From: Actinomycetes bacterium
GTDB lineage: Bacteria; Actinomycetota; Acidimicrobiia; Acidimicrobiales; Microtrichaceae
DNA length: 64,000 bases
Assembly (NCBI GenBank): GCA_024222295.1
Contig: JAAEPF010000024.1
Location: 62,001 to 126,000, forward strand
Reading direction: 5' to 3'
Shown here: positions 31,607 through 40,715 of the stretch, one piece after another
Position numbering within the stretch: the first letter of the stretch is position 1
How the letters are laid out: each line of letters opens with the position of its first letter
Made by a program: the position numbers and the translations under genes
The notes under the pieces: generated by a model
Database searches by the model: none
What the model was told of the DNA's origin: nothing
Seen by the model: the letters and a program-made list of their open reading frames with translations, nothing else

Positions 31607-33493
31607 TCAGCCGGCGATGGCGAGGCTTGCCCCACCCTGATTCTCGGTGGTGCCCTCGACCGCGGCTCCGCCCTGCTCGTTGGTAGCTGCAGCGACGTCC
31701 GCACCTGCGGTCGTGAGCGTGACCACACCCTGGGAGCACAGCTCCTGGAACTGGGCGTCGACGGGATCGGCGCCGTTGGTGGTGGTGATGACCTCGGGAC
31801 TCGCCTGGAACAGTTGGCCGAGCAGCGCAGTGGCCTCGTTCACATCGATGAGGTCACCGGTGTTCTCACCGATGACGGTGAACATGAGATCGAGCGTGGC
31901 CAGTGCGCCCACGAAGTCTCCGTTGTTCAGCTGGGTGCCCGCCTTGAAGTTGAGGTCGTTCACGTACTCCTGGGCGGTCTTGCCGTCCGGGATAGGAGCT
32001 GTGGGCTCGGCCGGCTCGCCACCGCCGTCACCTTCGCCTTCGCCGCCGCCGAGCGATCCGGCCACTGCCAACAGGCTGTCGCGGACCTCGGCCGGGAAGA
32101 ACGAGTAGAGCCGCAGGGGGATGAGCTGCGCCACCGACTTGCCGGCGAGTTCACCGGCGAAGGTCACGGTGTAGGGCCGGTACTGGTTCGAACCTTCCAG
32201 CGTTACACCTTCGGGAGCATTGAGCCTGTTGATGATGTCGCCGCGGGTGACGGTGACATTTCCCTGCCCGATGCCGGGTATCGCTTCGAGTCCGGCCTGG
32301 ACCTCAGCTGCTGTCGGATATGAGTGAGTAGTGAACAGTGCGAGGTTGTTGACCGCCAGCTGCCACCAGTTGACCCAGCCGGGGGCAGCATCCTCCGGTG
32401 GGGTCTCGTTGGCAATCTGCGCGGGTGTCGGATTCGGGACCAGCGGACCATCAATGCTCCAGATGATCGGTGACGACTCACCGTCGAGGCCCATTCGCAC
32501 ACCCATCTGGCGCTTGGTGCCGCCGGTGGAGGGGTCATAGAAGAACCGGAGTTCCTGGACCTCGGTGATGCCCTCCTCGGCAGGTGCGATCTCAACGGTG
32601 CCGGCGCAGACCTCGAACACCACGTCGGTGCTGGTGCCTGCGGCTGCGCCGGTGGCGACGACCTTGCCGGCGACGATCTGGGCGTCACCTTCGAGGATCT
32701 TGAGTGTGCTCGGGTCGACCTGCTGCTCGACACCGTCCTTGGTCGTGCCGTTGGTGACGAACTCGTTGAGCACATCGACCGTCGAGGGCTGGCCCTCATT
32801 CGAGCTGACCTCGATCGGTTGCACGATGTCCGGGGATCCGGCCACCTTGATGGGGATAGTCCCGATCGTTGTCGCGGTGCTGCAAACCACCTTCACTTCC
32901 TGGGCTGCTCCAGCAACGGTGAGCTTCACGGTGAAGCGGAACTCCTCGCTGCGCAGCTTGATGATCCCGCCATTGGGGACGTCATCGAGCGTGGTGGAGA
33001 ACGGACCGAACGTCGAGGTGATGGGTTGGCCGGCCTGCAGGGTGATGGTGGTGTTCGGCGGGCGGCCGGGAATCACGAAGTCGTAGTCGTCGGGCCCGTC
33101 GATGGTGACGTCGGTGTTGATGTCGACCACGTCCATCTGCGAGATCCCGAAGCCGATGGCGGTGTCCGCGAAGTCGGCCGGCAGGTTCATGTTCCACGTC
33201 ACCGACACGCCCACGCCGGACTGCTGAGGCTCCACGAACGGTGGAGCGTCGATGATGGCCTCCAGCGGTGTCGACAGCACGCCACCCGGCACCACGGCAC
33301 CCAGCAGGTCCTTGTCGGCCTGCGTGACACCCGCGCACGCCGCGTTGATCGTCTTCGACGACGCAGCGCTGGTCACCTGCGAGTTGGCCACCAGTACGGC
33401 TGACATGAGCGCGGTGACAGCGAGCACTCCCCAGAGCCGCTTTCCGCGACGGGCACCTGATCCGGTGCCGGTCCCCTCAGAACTCGAGTTCAT
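31607..33493 (-). CDS. Large secreted protein ending in LAIAG, related to the LAITG protein
   Basis: A 628-residue exported protein. A charged N-terminus (RRGKRLWG) precedes a hydrophobic segment ending in TSAASS, a probable signal peptide. The mature part begins AACAGVTQADKDLLGAV, echoing the protein at 27624-28754. It is followed by beta-rich repeats (IGFGISQMDVVDINTDV; FRFTVKLTVAG), several cysteines, a Gly/Glu linker near residue 500, a short helical region and the C-terminus GGASLAIAG. It has no membrane anchor at the C-terminus. The start ATG is preceded by AGGGGAAC. I recognise no family. Its placement next to fadE30 and its relative beside maoC suggest a joint function at the cell surface, possibly sterol handling; this is inference. 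Confidence 0.75.
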   Translation of the reverse strand: MNSSSEGTGTGSGARRGKRLWGVLAVTALMSAVLVANSQVTSAASSKTINAACAGVTQADKDLLGAVVPGGVLSTPLEAIIDAPPFVEPQQSGVGVSVTWNMNLPADFADTAIGFGISQMDVVDINTDVTIDGPDDYDFVIPGRPPNTTITLQAGQPITSTFGPFSTTLDDVPNGGIIKLRSEEFRFTVKLTVAGAAQEVKVVCSTATTIGTIPIKVAGSPDIVQPIEVSSNEGQPSTVDVLNEFVTNGTTKDGVEQQVDPSTLKILEGDAQIVAGKVVATGAAAGTSTDVVFEVCAGTVEIAPAEEGITEVQELRFFYDPSTGGTKRQMGVRMGLDGESSPIIWSIDGPLVPNPTPAQIANETPPEDAAPGWVNWWQLAVNNLALFTTHSYPTAAEVQAGLEAIPGIGQGNVTVTRGDIINRLNAPEGVTLEGSNQYRPYTVTFAGELAGKSVAQLIPLRLYSFFPAEVRDSLLAVAGSLGGGEGEGDGGGEPAEPTAPIPDGKTAQEYVNDLNFKAGTQLNNGDFVGALATLDLMFTVIGENTGDLIDVNEATALLGQLFQASPEVITTTNGADPVDAQFQELCSQGVVTLTTAGADVAAATNEQGGAAVEGTTENQGGASLAIAG

Positions 33494-33706
33494 ATCCCGT
33501 TCCCCTGTTAGTTACGGCCGGAGGGCCACTCCGTCCGGGGCTGCAAGAGCCCGTCCACACCCAGCGATGGTCAAAGGACACTAACCAATGGAAGCCTCCC
33601 GAGGCCACTGCAGAGAGGATTCGGGCAGAATTGCCCACCCCCGATTCAGCCGCCCGAGGGCCCAGGGGGCGCCGCGACGGCTGTGATCCGGGGCGCCGCC
33701 CGTTGG

Positions 33707-33712
33707 TAGGGT
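33707..33712 (+). promoter_or_regulatory. Candidate leaderless -10 box of the GGDEF gene
   Basis: TAGGGT, 7 nt before the ATG at 33720, with no proper Shine-Dalgarno between. It supports ATG 33720 rather than the GTG at 33711, which lies inside the spacer. Confidence 0.45.
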
Positions 33713-33719
33713 GGCCGCG

Positions 33720-35495
33720 ATGCGTGACTTCGATGATGCCCCCGGCAACGGGCTCGGTCCGGTTGCAGGTGGCAGAAGGCACGATCCGGCGCCAGTGGCG
33801 ACGGACCTCGTTCCGTTCCCAGCTGCACATCCCACCGCGGTCGGCGTCCCGCTGGAAGTCCATGCGGACCGGGACCTGTCCGCGGTCGGCGAGGTCGAGA
33901 TCATCTCCGCCGATGCGTGGCGCTCGCCCGGCGGTGTCCGTGCAGGCACACCTGGACCAGCTGCACAGCCGGCACCACCGGTTGCACCCGCCGGCCATGA
34001 ACTCGACGGTTCCGCGCTCACGGGCTCCGCCGCGCTCGACCTGCGCGATGGCAGGGATCAGGTCAGCGGGTCTGCGCGTGTCGGCTGGGATGAGGTCGAT
34101 GGCATCCGTCGGCGGGTTGCCGCGCCGATGGGCGCCGCAGTCTTCGCACCGCTCGTCGGGGCGCTGGCCGGCGTCGGGCTCACGGTCGCCAACTCCGAGC
34201 TCGCACCATTCGGGCTCGGGGCTGTCGCGGTCGGTGCCGGCGTGGGCGTGGTGGGCGGCCTGCGGATCTTCAAGACGTTGCGCGAGGAGGTCGACGAGCC
34301 AATCGACGCGTTGCGGCAGGCCGCAGCGCGGCTGGCCGCGGGTGAGCCGGGATGGCCGTTGGCGCAGCCGCCGGGCTCGGCGATGGCGCCGCTCGCCGAC
34401 GCCATGGACCGCGCCGGGGAATCCGTGATGCGCCGAACCGATCGCCTCACCCGCCAGGCCGAGTGGGGCGAGTCGAGCCGCATGATCATCGAGGCGCTCG
34501 AGTTCGCAGAGGATGAGGCGGAGGCCTTCTCGGTCACCGCGCAGGCGCTCGCGCTGGCGGACCACGCGACCCCTGCGGAGATGTTGGTCTCCAAGCGCGG
34601 TGCTCAACGTCTGTCGGTGGCCGCCGAGCACCCGAGCAGCGGCGGGCCCGGCTGTCCGGTCGACGAGCGCGACAACTGCGTGGCGATCCGGCGGGGCCAG
34701 GTGGTCATTGCCGACAGTTCACGTTCCATCAACGCGTGCCCGCGGCTGCGAGAGCGCGCAGGCGGCCCGTGTTCGGCAGTGTGCGTGCCGGTCGGTACCG
34801 GAGGACTGGCTGTGGGCGTGCTGACTGCCGTGGGCCCCGAGCGGATCCCGCCCAACGTCGAGTACGTCGACCGCCTCTCCACCATCGCCCGCCAGGTCGG
34901 CACCCGTATCGGCTCGTTGCGCGCCCTGGAGCGTTCGCGTGAGGAGGCCGCAACCGACGGGCTCACCGGGCTGCCCAACCGTCGGGTGGTGGAAGCCCAA
35001 CTCGAACAGCTGCTCGAGGCAGATGTGGAGTTCGTCGCCGTGCTCGGAGACCTCGACAAGTTCAAGGCCCTCAACGACACCTTCGGTCACGAAGCCGGCG
35101 ACCGTGCACTCCAGCTGTTCGCCCGGGTCATGCAGGACAACGTGCGGGGCCATGACCTGTTGGCCCGCGTGGGCGGCGAGGAGTTCGTGCTCGTCTACCC
35201 CAACATGTCTGTGTTGCGATCCATAGAGGCCATCGAGCGCCTGCGAACCGCGCTGGCCTCTGCGCTTGCCGTCTCGGGCATCCACCCGTTCACGTGCGCG
35301 TTCGGTGTCACCCACTCCTCGGTGGGGTCCTCGGTGCCCGAGATCCTGCGGGTGGCCGACGCCGGCCTGCTGCGTGCCAAGGAGCTCGGCGGTGACCAGG
35401 TGGTCTACGCGGACGAGGCTCTGGCTGCGGAGATGTTCGGCGCGGGTGATTCGTTTGTCCGGCCCGCCCTCGACCAGCGTCGCCGATTGCCGTAG
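33720..35495 (+). CDS. Membrane-associated GAF-GGDEF diguanylate cyclase
   Basis: A 591-residue protein. Residues 1-130 are Pro/Ala-rich and poorly structured. Two hydrophobic segments (about 138-175) form a membrane hairpin, followed by a HAMP-like EEVDEPIDALRQAAARLAAG helix. A GAF-like domain (about 250-390) contains several Cys residues (GPGCPVDERDNC; NACPRL; GPCSAVC) that might bind a metal or cluster. The GGDEF domain at 400-570 has DGLTGLPNRR, DKFKALND and the active site GGEEF. An inhibitory I-site RGHD lies five residues before GGEEF, so product feedback is expected. It makes cyclic di-GMP from GTP. No EAL domain is present. Confidence 0.9.
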   Translation: MRDFDDAPGNGLGPVAGGRRHDPAPVATDLVPFPAAHPTAVGVPLEVHADRDLSAVGEVEIISADAWRSPGGVRAGTPGPAAQPAPPVAPAGHELDGSALTGSAALDLRDGRDQVSGSARVGWDEVDGIRRRVAAPMGAAVFAPLVGALAGVGLTVANSELAPFGLGAVAVGAGVGVVGGLRIFKTLREEVDEPIDALRQAAARLAAGEPGWPLAQPPGSAMAPLADAMDRAGESVMRRTDRLTRQAEWGESSRMIIEALEFAEDEAEAFSVTAQALALADHATPAEMLVSKRGAQRLSVAAEHPSSGGPGCPVDERDNCVAIRRGQVVIADSSRSINACPRLRERAGGPCSAVCVPVGTGGLAVGVLTAVGPERIPPNVEYVDRLSTIARQVGTRIGSLRALERSREEAATDGLTGLPNRRVVEAQLEQLLEADVEFVAVLGDLDKFKALNDTFGHEAGDRALQLFARVMQDNVRGHDLLARVGGEEFVLVYPNMSVLRSIEAIERLRTALASALAVSGIHPFTCAFGVTHSSVGSSVPEILRVADAGLLRAKELGGDQVVYADEALAAEMFGAGDSFVRPALDQRRRLP

Positions 35496-35522
35496 CAGCC
35501 AGCCAACAGGCGGCCGGCGATT

Positions 35523-36797
35523 TCAGCGTCCGTTGGTGGACCAGTGCCACGGCTCCGAAGGCAGGTTGCGCAAGCCGAAGCGACCAGCGTTGGCCTTGAG
35601 CCACTGGTACCCGGAGCTGCTTCGGGTAAGTGTGCGGCCGCCCTGGGTGAAGTCGATCGCGAGGCCCTGCTCGTGCATCGATGAACCCGGGCGGGCGGTC
35701 GGCGGACGGCACGACGAAGCGGGCATCTGGTAGACCGCGTAGTTGCTGGAGCCGCAGTTGCTGCGGCGAACTGCGATCTGGCCTGCGGGGTCACGGAAAC
35801 CGCCACCGCCGAAGTTGATGCCAGCTGCCGCAGCAGCGCTGAGCAGTGACTGGACGTTGCCGGCGATCGACTGGTGGACCCTGATGCCGCCCACGTTGAC
35901 GATGCTGCCGGAACCGGTGATCGTCGGCGGGGTGTAGCTGCCGCCACCGCTGCCGGACGAGCTGCTGCTGCTGAGCGATGACTTCTGAGATGCCGCTCGC
36001 TGTGCTGCTCGCGCGGCCTCGGCCTTGCGCTGCGCTTCGATCGCCTTGGCGATCTCGGCCTGCTTGGCGGTGATCTGCTGGCTGAGCCCGGAGTCGAGAT
36101 CAGCCAGGGCGGCGGCCTCGGCGAGCGCCGCGTCGAGGCGGGCCTCGACCGCGTCAGCGAACTTCTTCTGCTCGGCGTGGGCAGAGTCGAGCTCGGCCTT
36201 TCGGGCGGTGACCTCTTCGCGGTGGGTGTTGGCCCGCTGCTCCGCTTCGGCCTTGGCGGCCCGCTGCAGCTCGAGGTCTTCCTGCACGGAGCGGAACTGC
36301 TCGACGAGGTCCTGGCTGCTGGTGGCCCGCGAGTCCAGCAGCATCCGCTTGTTGACCGCGTCGTTGATGTCGTCGGTGGCCACGGTGGCCACGGGGTCGG
36401 TGCTGCCGATGTTGACGTAGGCCTCGACGGCGGACTGCTTGATGTCGTCGCCGAGGGTGTCCAGCTGTGCCTGCGCCTCGGCCTGGGCCTGCTCCGCTGC
36501 GGCACGGTCCGCCTCGGCCTGGTCCAGTACCCGCTCGGCTTCCTCGACCTTGTCCTGCTGGGCCTGCACCTGGGCGCTCAGCGCGTTGAGCGCGCTGGTC
36601 ACCTCGGCATCTGTTGCTTCGAGGGCATTGACCTGCCCTGCCTGCGCCGCTTTCTGGGACCGAACGTTGGCCCGCTTGGCCTGGAGCTCGGCCAGGCTCG
36701 AGTTGTCGTCCGACGGCGCGGCCGATGCTGCTGGCATCGGCACGACCAGCAGGGCCACGGCGAGCACTGGGAGAAGGGGTGTGAAGCGGCGATTCAT
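35523..36797 (-). CDS. Secreted coiled-coil D-Ala-D-Ala carboxypeptidase-like M15 peptidase
   Basis: A 424-residue exported protein. The signal peptide (MNRRFTPLLPVLAVALLVVP, ending ASAAP) is followed by about 250 residues of Ala/Gln/Glu-rich coiled coil interrupted by AVEAYVNIGSTDPVA, the pattern of CwlO/EnvC/RipC-like FtsEX-controlled proteins. After a Ser/Gly linker comes a VanY-like M15 domain with SMHEQGLAIDF (zinc His and Asp) and EPWHWS (third ligand). It should cleave peptidoglycan stem peptides under control of the coiled coil. The coiled-coil part resembles that of the Rpf-like protein at 41331-42362. The ATG at 36797 was chosen from the signal peptide. Confidence 0.87.
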   Translation of the reverse strand: MNRRFTPLLPVLAVALLVVPMPAASAAPSDDNSSLAELQAKRANVRSQKAAQAGQVNALEATDAEVTSALNALSAQVQAQQDKVEEAERVLDQAEADRAAAEQAQAEAQAQLDTLGDDIKQSAVEAYVNIGSTDPVATVATDDINDAVNKRMLLDSRATSSQDLVEQFRSVQEDLELQRAAKAEAEQRANTHREEVTARKAELDSAHAEQKKFADAVEARLDAALAEAAALADLDSGLSQQITAKQAEIAKAIEAQRKAEAARAAQRAASQKSSLSSSSSSGSGGGSYTPPTITGSGSIVNVGGIRVHQSIAGNVQSLLSAAAAAGINFGGGGFRDPAGQIAVRRSNCGSSNYAVYQMPASSCRPPTARPGSSMHEQGLAIDFTQGGRTLTRSSSGYQWLKANAGRFGLRNLPSEPWHWSTNGR

Positions 36798-36874
36798 TCG
36801 AAAGGGCGATTTCGTGGTGAAGGGCACATGTCGGGTCGCACTGGAAATGCGACAAGCTCTGTAACGCGTTCGCA

Positions 36875-36904
36875 ATCTAACACCGGTATGCGTTCATAAT
36901 GCAA
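36875..36904 (-). promoter_or_regulatory. Candidate promoter of the M15 peptidase gene
   Basis: On the minus strand, TTGCAT (36904-36899) and TTAGAT (36880-36875) are separated by 18 bp in an AT-richer stretch, about 80 nt upstream of the ATG at 36797. This looks like a sigma-70-type promoter; the transcript would carry a leader of about 70 nt. Confidence 0.4.
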
Positions 36905-37023
36905 GCCTTTCACAACGACAAGGTCGGATCGGTGATGCCCACGAGCACCGGGGAACCCTGAAAATGACTGTGATCCCTTGCCGCAGCCGTCTTCTGGGCG
37001 GCCCCTGGGAGCGTCGGGGGGAC

Positions 37024-37851
37024 TCAGGTCTGGCAGCCGGTGCACCAGGTGGTGCCCCGCCCGTCGATGACTTTTCGTGACAATGGTCCGCCACACCGGT
37101 CACACGGGAGTCCGGCGCGTCCGTAACACCGCAACCGTTCCTGGTGGCTCCCGGGGTCGCCGGTGGCGTCCCGGTAGTCGCGAAGCGTCGTCCCCCCGTC
37201 GTCGAGGCCGGCCGTGAGCACCTCGATCACGGCGCCGTGCAGGTCCTCGGCCCGTGCCGACCCGAGCCGGCGCGCCGTCGGGGAAATCCGGGCCAACCAC
37301 AGGGCTTCGTCGGCATAGATGTTGCCAACGCCCGCAACTACCCGCTGATCGAGCAGGGCCGTCTTGATGGCCTTGCGCCCACTCAGGGCCGACCGCAGGG
37401 ATCCTGGTGTGAACTCCTCGGAGAACGGCTCGGGTCCGAGCGCGGCAAGCGTGGGCATCGACTCGTGGCATCCGGCCGCCACGACGGCGATGCGGCCGAA
37501 TCGACGCTGGTCCCAGAAGCCGAGGTGCATGGCGTCGTCGAGTTCGAAGCGGGCGCGCAGGTGCTTCGCCAGTCGGCGCGGGTCGTCGACCTCGTCGGAG
37601 CGCACAGGATCCACTGCGAGCCGGCCCGTCATGCCTAGGTGCACCACGAGTTCCAACCGTTCGCCGTCGCGTTCGAGGTCGGCGAGGAGGTACTTGCCCC
37701 GCCGTCGAAGTGCCTTGATGCGCCCGCCGGTGGCGAGCGGCGCATCTGCGAACTTGGGGGAGTCGAATCCCCACGCGGAGATCACGCGGCGACCCAGGAG
37801 GTCGCCCACGAGTTGGCGCCTGATGGTCTCCACCTCGGGCAGCTCCGGCAT
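37024..37851 (-). CDS. mutM: Formamidopyrimidine-DNA glycosylase
   Basis: A 275-residue Fpg/MutM. The N-terminus is MPELPEVETIRRQL with catalytic Pro2 and Glu3. Lys in RRRGKYLL contacts the flipped base. The helix-two-turn-helix contains DQRVVAGVGNIYADEALW, and the C-terminal zinc finger is CX2C...CX2C (CDRC and CTGC). It excises oxidised purines (8-oxoguanine, FaPy) and cuts the AP site. The gene is divergent from the CDF transporter. The 226-nt stretch to the M15 peptidase start holds the candidate promoter of that gene and nothing else clear. Confidence 0.96.
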   Translation of the reverse strand: MPELPEVETIRRQLVGDLLGRRVISAWGFDSPKFADAPLATGGRIKALRRRGKYLLADLERDGERLELVVHLGMTGRLAVDPVRSDEVDDPRRLAKHLRARFELDDAMHLGFWDQRRFGRIAVVAAGCHESMPTLAALGPEPFSEEFTPGSLRSALSGRKAIKTALLDQRVVAGVGNIYADEALWLARISPTARRLGSARAEDLHGAVIEVLTAGLDDGGTTLRDYRDATGDPGSHQERLRCYGRAGLPCDRCGGPLSRKVIDGRGTTWCTGCQT

Positions 37852-37964
37852 GGACCGAGTGTCGCGCGGTCACTCGCGGGCGGTCGACGCGGGCCATAAC
37901 GTGTCGAGGGCGCCCCGGACACCGGACCCCGGTGCCGGGTCCATCCGAGCAGAGGAGGCCGGCG

Positions 37965-38921
37965 TTGGCGGCGAGCGGTGGAACCAAGGCGGTGGTCGCG
38001 GCGTTCCTCGCGAACCTCGGCATTGCCATTGCCAAGTTCGTCGGTTTCGCCATCACCGGCGCCTCGTCGATGCTGTCGGAGGCGATCCACTCAGTGGCTG
38101 ACACGGGCAACCAGGCCCTGTTGTTGCTGGGGGCACGCCAGGCCCGTCGTCACGCGTCGGAGGACCATCCCTTCGGCTACGGCCGCGAGCGCTACTTCTG
38201 GGCGTTCGTGGTGTCGGTCGTGCTGTTCACCCTGGGTTCACTGTTCGCGATCTACGAGGGCATTCACAAGATCCAGCACCCGGAGCCGATCTCTTCGCCC
38301 GCCGTCGCGATCACGATCCTCGCCGTGGCGATCGTGCTCGAGGGCCTGTCGTTCCGCACCGCGATCGTCGAGTCGATCAAGGTCAAGGGGCGCAAGGGTT
38401 GGTGGTCGTTCCTGCGGACCGCCAAGGCGCCCGAGTTGCCTGTCGTGGTGCTCGAGGACGCCGGCGCGATGGTCGGCCTGGTGGCGGCGCTGGGAGCGAT
38501 CATCATTTCGATCGTCACCGACAACGGGGTCTGGGACGGAATCGGCTCGGTGTTCATCGGCGGCGTGCTCGGAGTGATCGCAGTGTTCCTCTGCATCGAG
38601 ATGAAGAGCTTGCTGATCGGCGAGGCGGCGGAGCCCTCCGTGCGCACGAAGGTCGCGGACATCGTCGAAGGAACCCCCGGCGTCAGTCGCCTGATCCATG
38701 AGCGCACCCAGCACCTGGGCCCCGAGGACATCCTGCTGGCGATCAAGGTGGAGTTCGAGCCCGGCATGAGTGTCGAGGAGCTTGCGCGCGGGATCGACGA
38801 GATCGAGGCGGCGGTGCGCGCGGCGGTACCGGAGGTTGGACCCATCTATGTGGAGCCCGATTTGTACCGGGATGGATTCGCATCTCGCGCAACCACTGAC
38901 ACCGACGTCAGCGCCGACTAG
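37965..38921 (+). CDS. Cation diffusion facilitator (CDF) metal efflux protein
   Basis: A 318-residue CDF transporter with about six membrane segments and a cytoplasmic C-terminal domain. The metal-site motifs are SMLSEAIHSVADTGNQ and HASEDHPFGYGRERYFWAF, and the second acidic pair lies in VVVLEDAGAM. The C-terminal domain (RTKVADIVEGTPGV ... IYVEPDLY) is the CDF dimer domain. It probably exports Zn2+ or a similar divalent ion. TTG at 37965 was chosen because GAGGAGG lies 6 nt upstream and family length then fits; the in-frame ATG-like start further upstream has no ribosome site. Confidence 0.88.
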   Translation: MAASGGTKAVVAAFLANLGIAIAKFVGFAITGASSMLSEAIHSVADTGNQALLLLGARQARRHASEDHPFGYGRERYFWAFVVSVVLFTLGSLFAIYEGIHKIQHPEPISSPAVAITILAVAIVLEGLSFRTAIVESIKVKGRKGWWSFLRTAKAPELPVVVLEDAGAMVGLVAALGAIIISIVTDNGVWDGIGSVFIGGVLGVIAVFLCIEMKSLLIGEAAEPSVRTKVADIVEGTPGVSRLIHERTQHLGPEDILLAIKVEFEPGMSVEELARGIDEIEAAVRAAVPEVGPIYVEPDLYRDGFASRATTDTDVSAD

Positions 38922-39045
38922 CATCGCCGCTGTCCCTGCAGGAGGGGGCCGACCTGTCCCATCGGTGAGGCGCACGGAAATGGGGAACCGGAGTGTCGTT
39001 TGGGGCGACCGGGTCGCGCGACGAGATAACTGGAGTGGCCTGCCG

Positions 39046-39735
39046 ATGCCGGGCGATTCAGACCATGCCCATCCAAGCGAAGTGATCGATCTGAGCGCTG
39101 CCGGGCCGACACCCGGTCGCGTCGACGGGCGCGATGGTGGCCGCGACGACGAGGCCGAGGGCGGAACCCGCCAGCGGATCATCGATGCCGCGGCGGAGGT
39201 CTTCCTCGAGAAGGGCTTCACCGGCACCCGCGTGGTGGACATAGCGCGCCGCGCGGGGTTCACCTCGGGCGCGCTCTACGGCTACTTCGACAGCCGCGCG
39301 GAGCTGCTCGCGGAAGCGGTGGCGCGCAGTTCGAGTGAGATGCTGTCGAACCTGCTGGGTGACCCGGTCAGCGACGGCGACACCAGCGGCGCCCGGGCCG
39401 GCGACCCCGACCCGTTCGATGTGCTCGAAGCCGCACTCGACCAGATCGCCCAGCCCCTCGAGGAGTCGGACCAGATGCTGCTCGACGGCGTGGCGCTTGC
39501 GCACCGCGAGCCCATCGCAGGCGACCGGCTGGCCGAGGCCCTCGGCCACTTCCGGGGCCAACTCGCGAGTTCGGATGGCGGGGAACTCGACCCCGGCGCG
39601 GCCGACCTGCTGGTGGTGCTCGTGCTCGGTGTCACCGCTGCGCGAGCCCTGGGGCTGCACGACCCGCTGCCGCCCGAACTGCGTCGCCGGTTGGCCGTCT
39701 GCCTGTCGACGATGCCAGTCGACTCGCCCGGCTGA
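39046..39735 (+). CDS. TetR-family transcriptional regulator
   Basis: A 229-residue TetR regulator. After an acidic N-terminal tail comes the DNA-binding domain TRQRIIDAAAEVFLEKGF, VVDIARRAGFTSGALYGYF, DSRAELLAEAV. The ligand-binding part ends with helix-rich LLVVLVLGVTAARALGL. The start could also be ATG 38980; ATG 39046 is used because the DNA-binding domain follows after a usual-length tail. It does not look like remembered KstR2 or KstR, and it lies 7.5 kb from the nearest TCTGAC site, so it is not an obvious master of the steroid island. Its targets are unknown. Confidence 0.82.
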   Translation: MPGDSDHAHPSEVIDLSAAGPTPGRVDGRDGGRDDEAEGGTRQRIIDAAAEVFLEKGFTGTRVVDIARRAGFTSGALYGYFDSRAELLAEAVARSSSEMLSNLLGDPVSDGDTSGARAGDPDPFDVLEAALDQIAQPLEESDQMLLDGVALAHREPIAGDRLAEALGHFRGQLASSDGGELDPGAADLLVVLVLGVTAARALGLHDPLPPELRRRLAVCLSTMPVDSPG

Positions 39736-39826
39736 GTCTCCACGGCTTCGCCGGTACCCGGAAGCGGCTGGCTGCCGGTGGACCGCGACTTTGGCGCAGT
39801 GGGGGACATCGCCTCAGCGCGCCAAC

Positions 39827-39832
39827 TAGCGT
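39827..39832 (+). promoter_or_regulatory. Candidate leaderless -10 box of the ParA-like gene
   Basis: TAGCGT, 7 nt before the ATG at 39840, identical in sequence and spacing to the box at 8762-8767. Confidence 0.45.
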
Positions 39833-39839
39833 CGGGGCC

Positions 39840-40715
39840 ATGAGTATCACCGCAGTGGTCAACCAGAAGGGTGGGGTGGGCAAGACCACGGTGGCGCTGG
39901 GCCTCACCGCCGCCCTTGCTTGCACCGGCCGGCGCGTGCTGGTCGTGGACCTCGATCCGCAGGCGAATGCCACCACCGGCCTCGGAGTGTGGGAAGCGAC
40001 ACGGACCATCGACCAGGTCCTGCTCGCCGACCAGACCGGTTCCGCAACCGGTGCCGTGGTCGACTCCGGTTGGGCGCCCGAGGGCTTCGACACCGTGCCC
40101 CGGGTCGTGCCGAGTTCTCCCGGCCTCGCCCAGGTCGAGCACCAGCTCGTCAGCGACGTGATCGGAGCCCAGGACCGTCTGGCATCCGCGCTCGAGGGCA
40201 TCGACGAGCGCTACGACGAAGTCCTGATCGACTGCCCGCCCTCGCTGGGACTGTTGACCGTCAACGCGTTGTTTGCAGCCAGTCGCGTGGTCGTGGTCAC
40301 CGAGCCCGCAGCTTGGAGCTCCGACGGGGTTGAACAGATCCTGCGCAACGTGAGCAGGATCTCCCAGCGGCGCGGCGGGTCCCCGGAACTGGCGGGCATC
40401 GTGGTCAATCGGGTCGGCCGCACCCGCGACGCGGGCTACTGGGCCGAGGAGCTCGGCCGCAGCCACCCGGGTCTCGTGCTCGAACCGCTCGTGAAGCTGC
40501 GCGCGGCGGTGGCCGAGGCTGCCGCACAGTCGGTTCCGATATCTGCGATGACGCGCTCCGGTGCACCCGAGGCCCTGGCCGAGTTCGAGGCCCTTGCCGC
40601 TTCGGTGTTCCCCTCCCGCAGCGGATCGTCCGGTGCTGCCATCGACCTCTCCGCGGGCCTCGCGGCGGTGGGTGGACCCGCTTCGGCAGCGTCTCCCGAC
40701 AACGGCCTCTACTGA
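39840..40715 (+). CDS. ParA/MinD-superfamily ATPase
   Basis: A 291-residue ParA-type ATPase with the deviant Walker A NQKGGVGKTT, switch I/II segments (DLDPQANATTGLG; VLIDCPPSLGLLTVNAL) and IVVNRVGRT before the specificity residues. It has no N-terminal DNA-binding domain and no parB beside it, so chromosomal Soj/ParA is unlikely to be this copy; a cell-division or cargo-positioning role (like corynebacterial PldP) is possible. The C-terminus is Ala/Ser-rich. Its stop overlaps the start of the next gene by one base (TGATG), which argues for a functional pair. Confidence 0.88.
   Translation: MSITAVVNQKGGVGKTTVALGLTAALACTGRRVLVVDLDPQANATTGLGVWEATRTIDQVLLADQTGSATGAVVDSGWAPEGFDTVPRVVPSSPGLAQVEHQLVSDVIGAQDRLASALEGIDERYDEVLIDCPPSLGLLTVNALFAASRVVVVTEPAAWSSDGVEQILRNVSRISQRRGGSPELAGIVVNRVGRTRDAGYWAEELGRSHPGLVLEPLVKLRAAVAEAAAQSVPISAMTRSGAPEALAEFEALAASVFPSRSGSSGAAIDLSAGLAAVGGPASAASPDNGLY

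Noticed and set aside
39046-39735. TetR gene as KstR2 or master regulator of the island
   Set aside because: The sequence does not resemble remembered KstR2 or KstR, no TCTGAC-type palindrome precedes it, and it is 7.5 kb from the nearest site.
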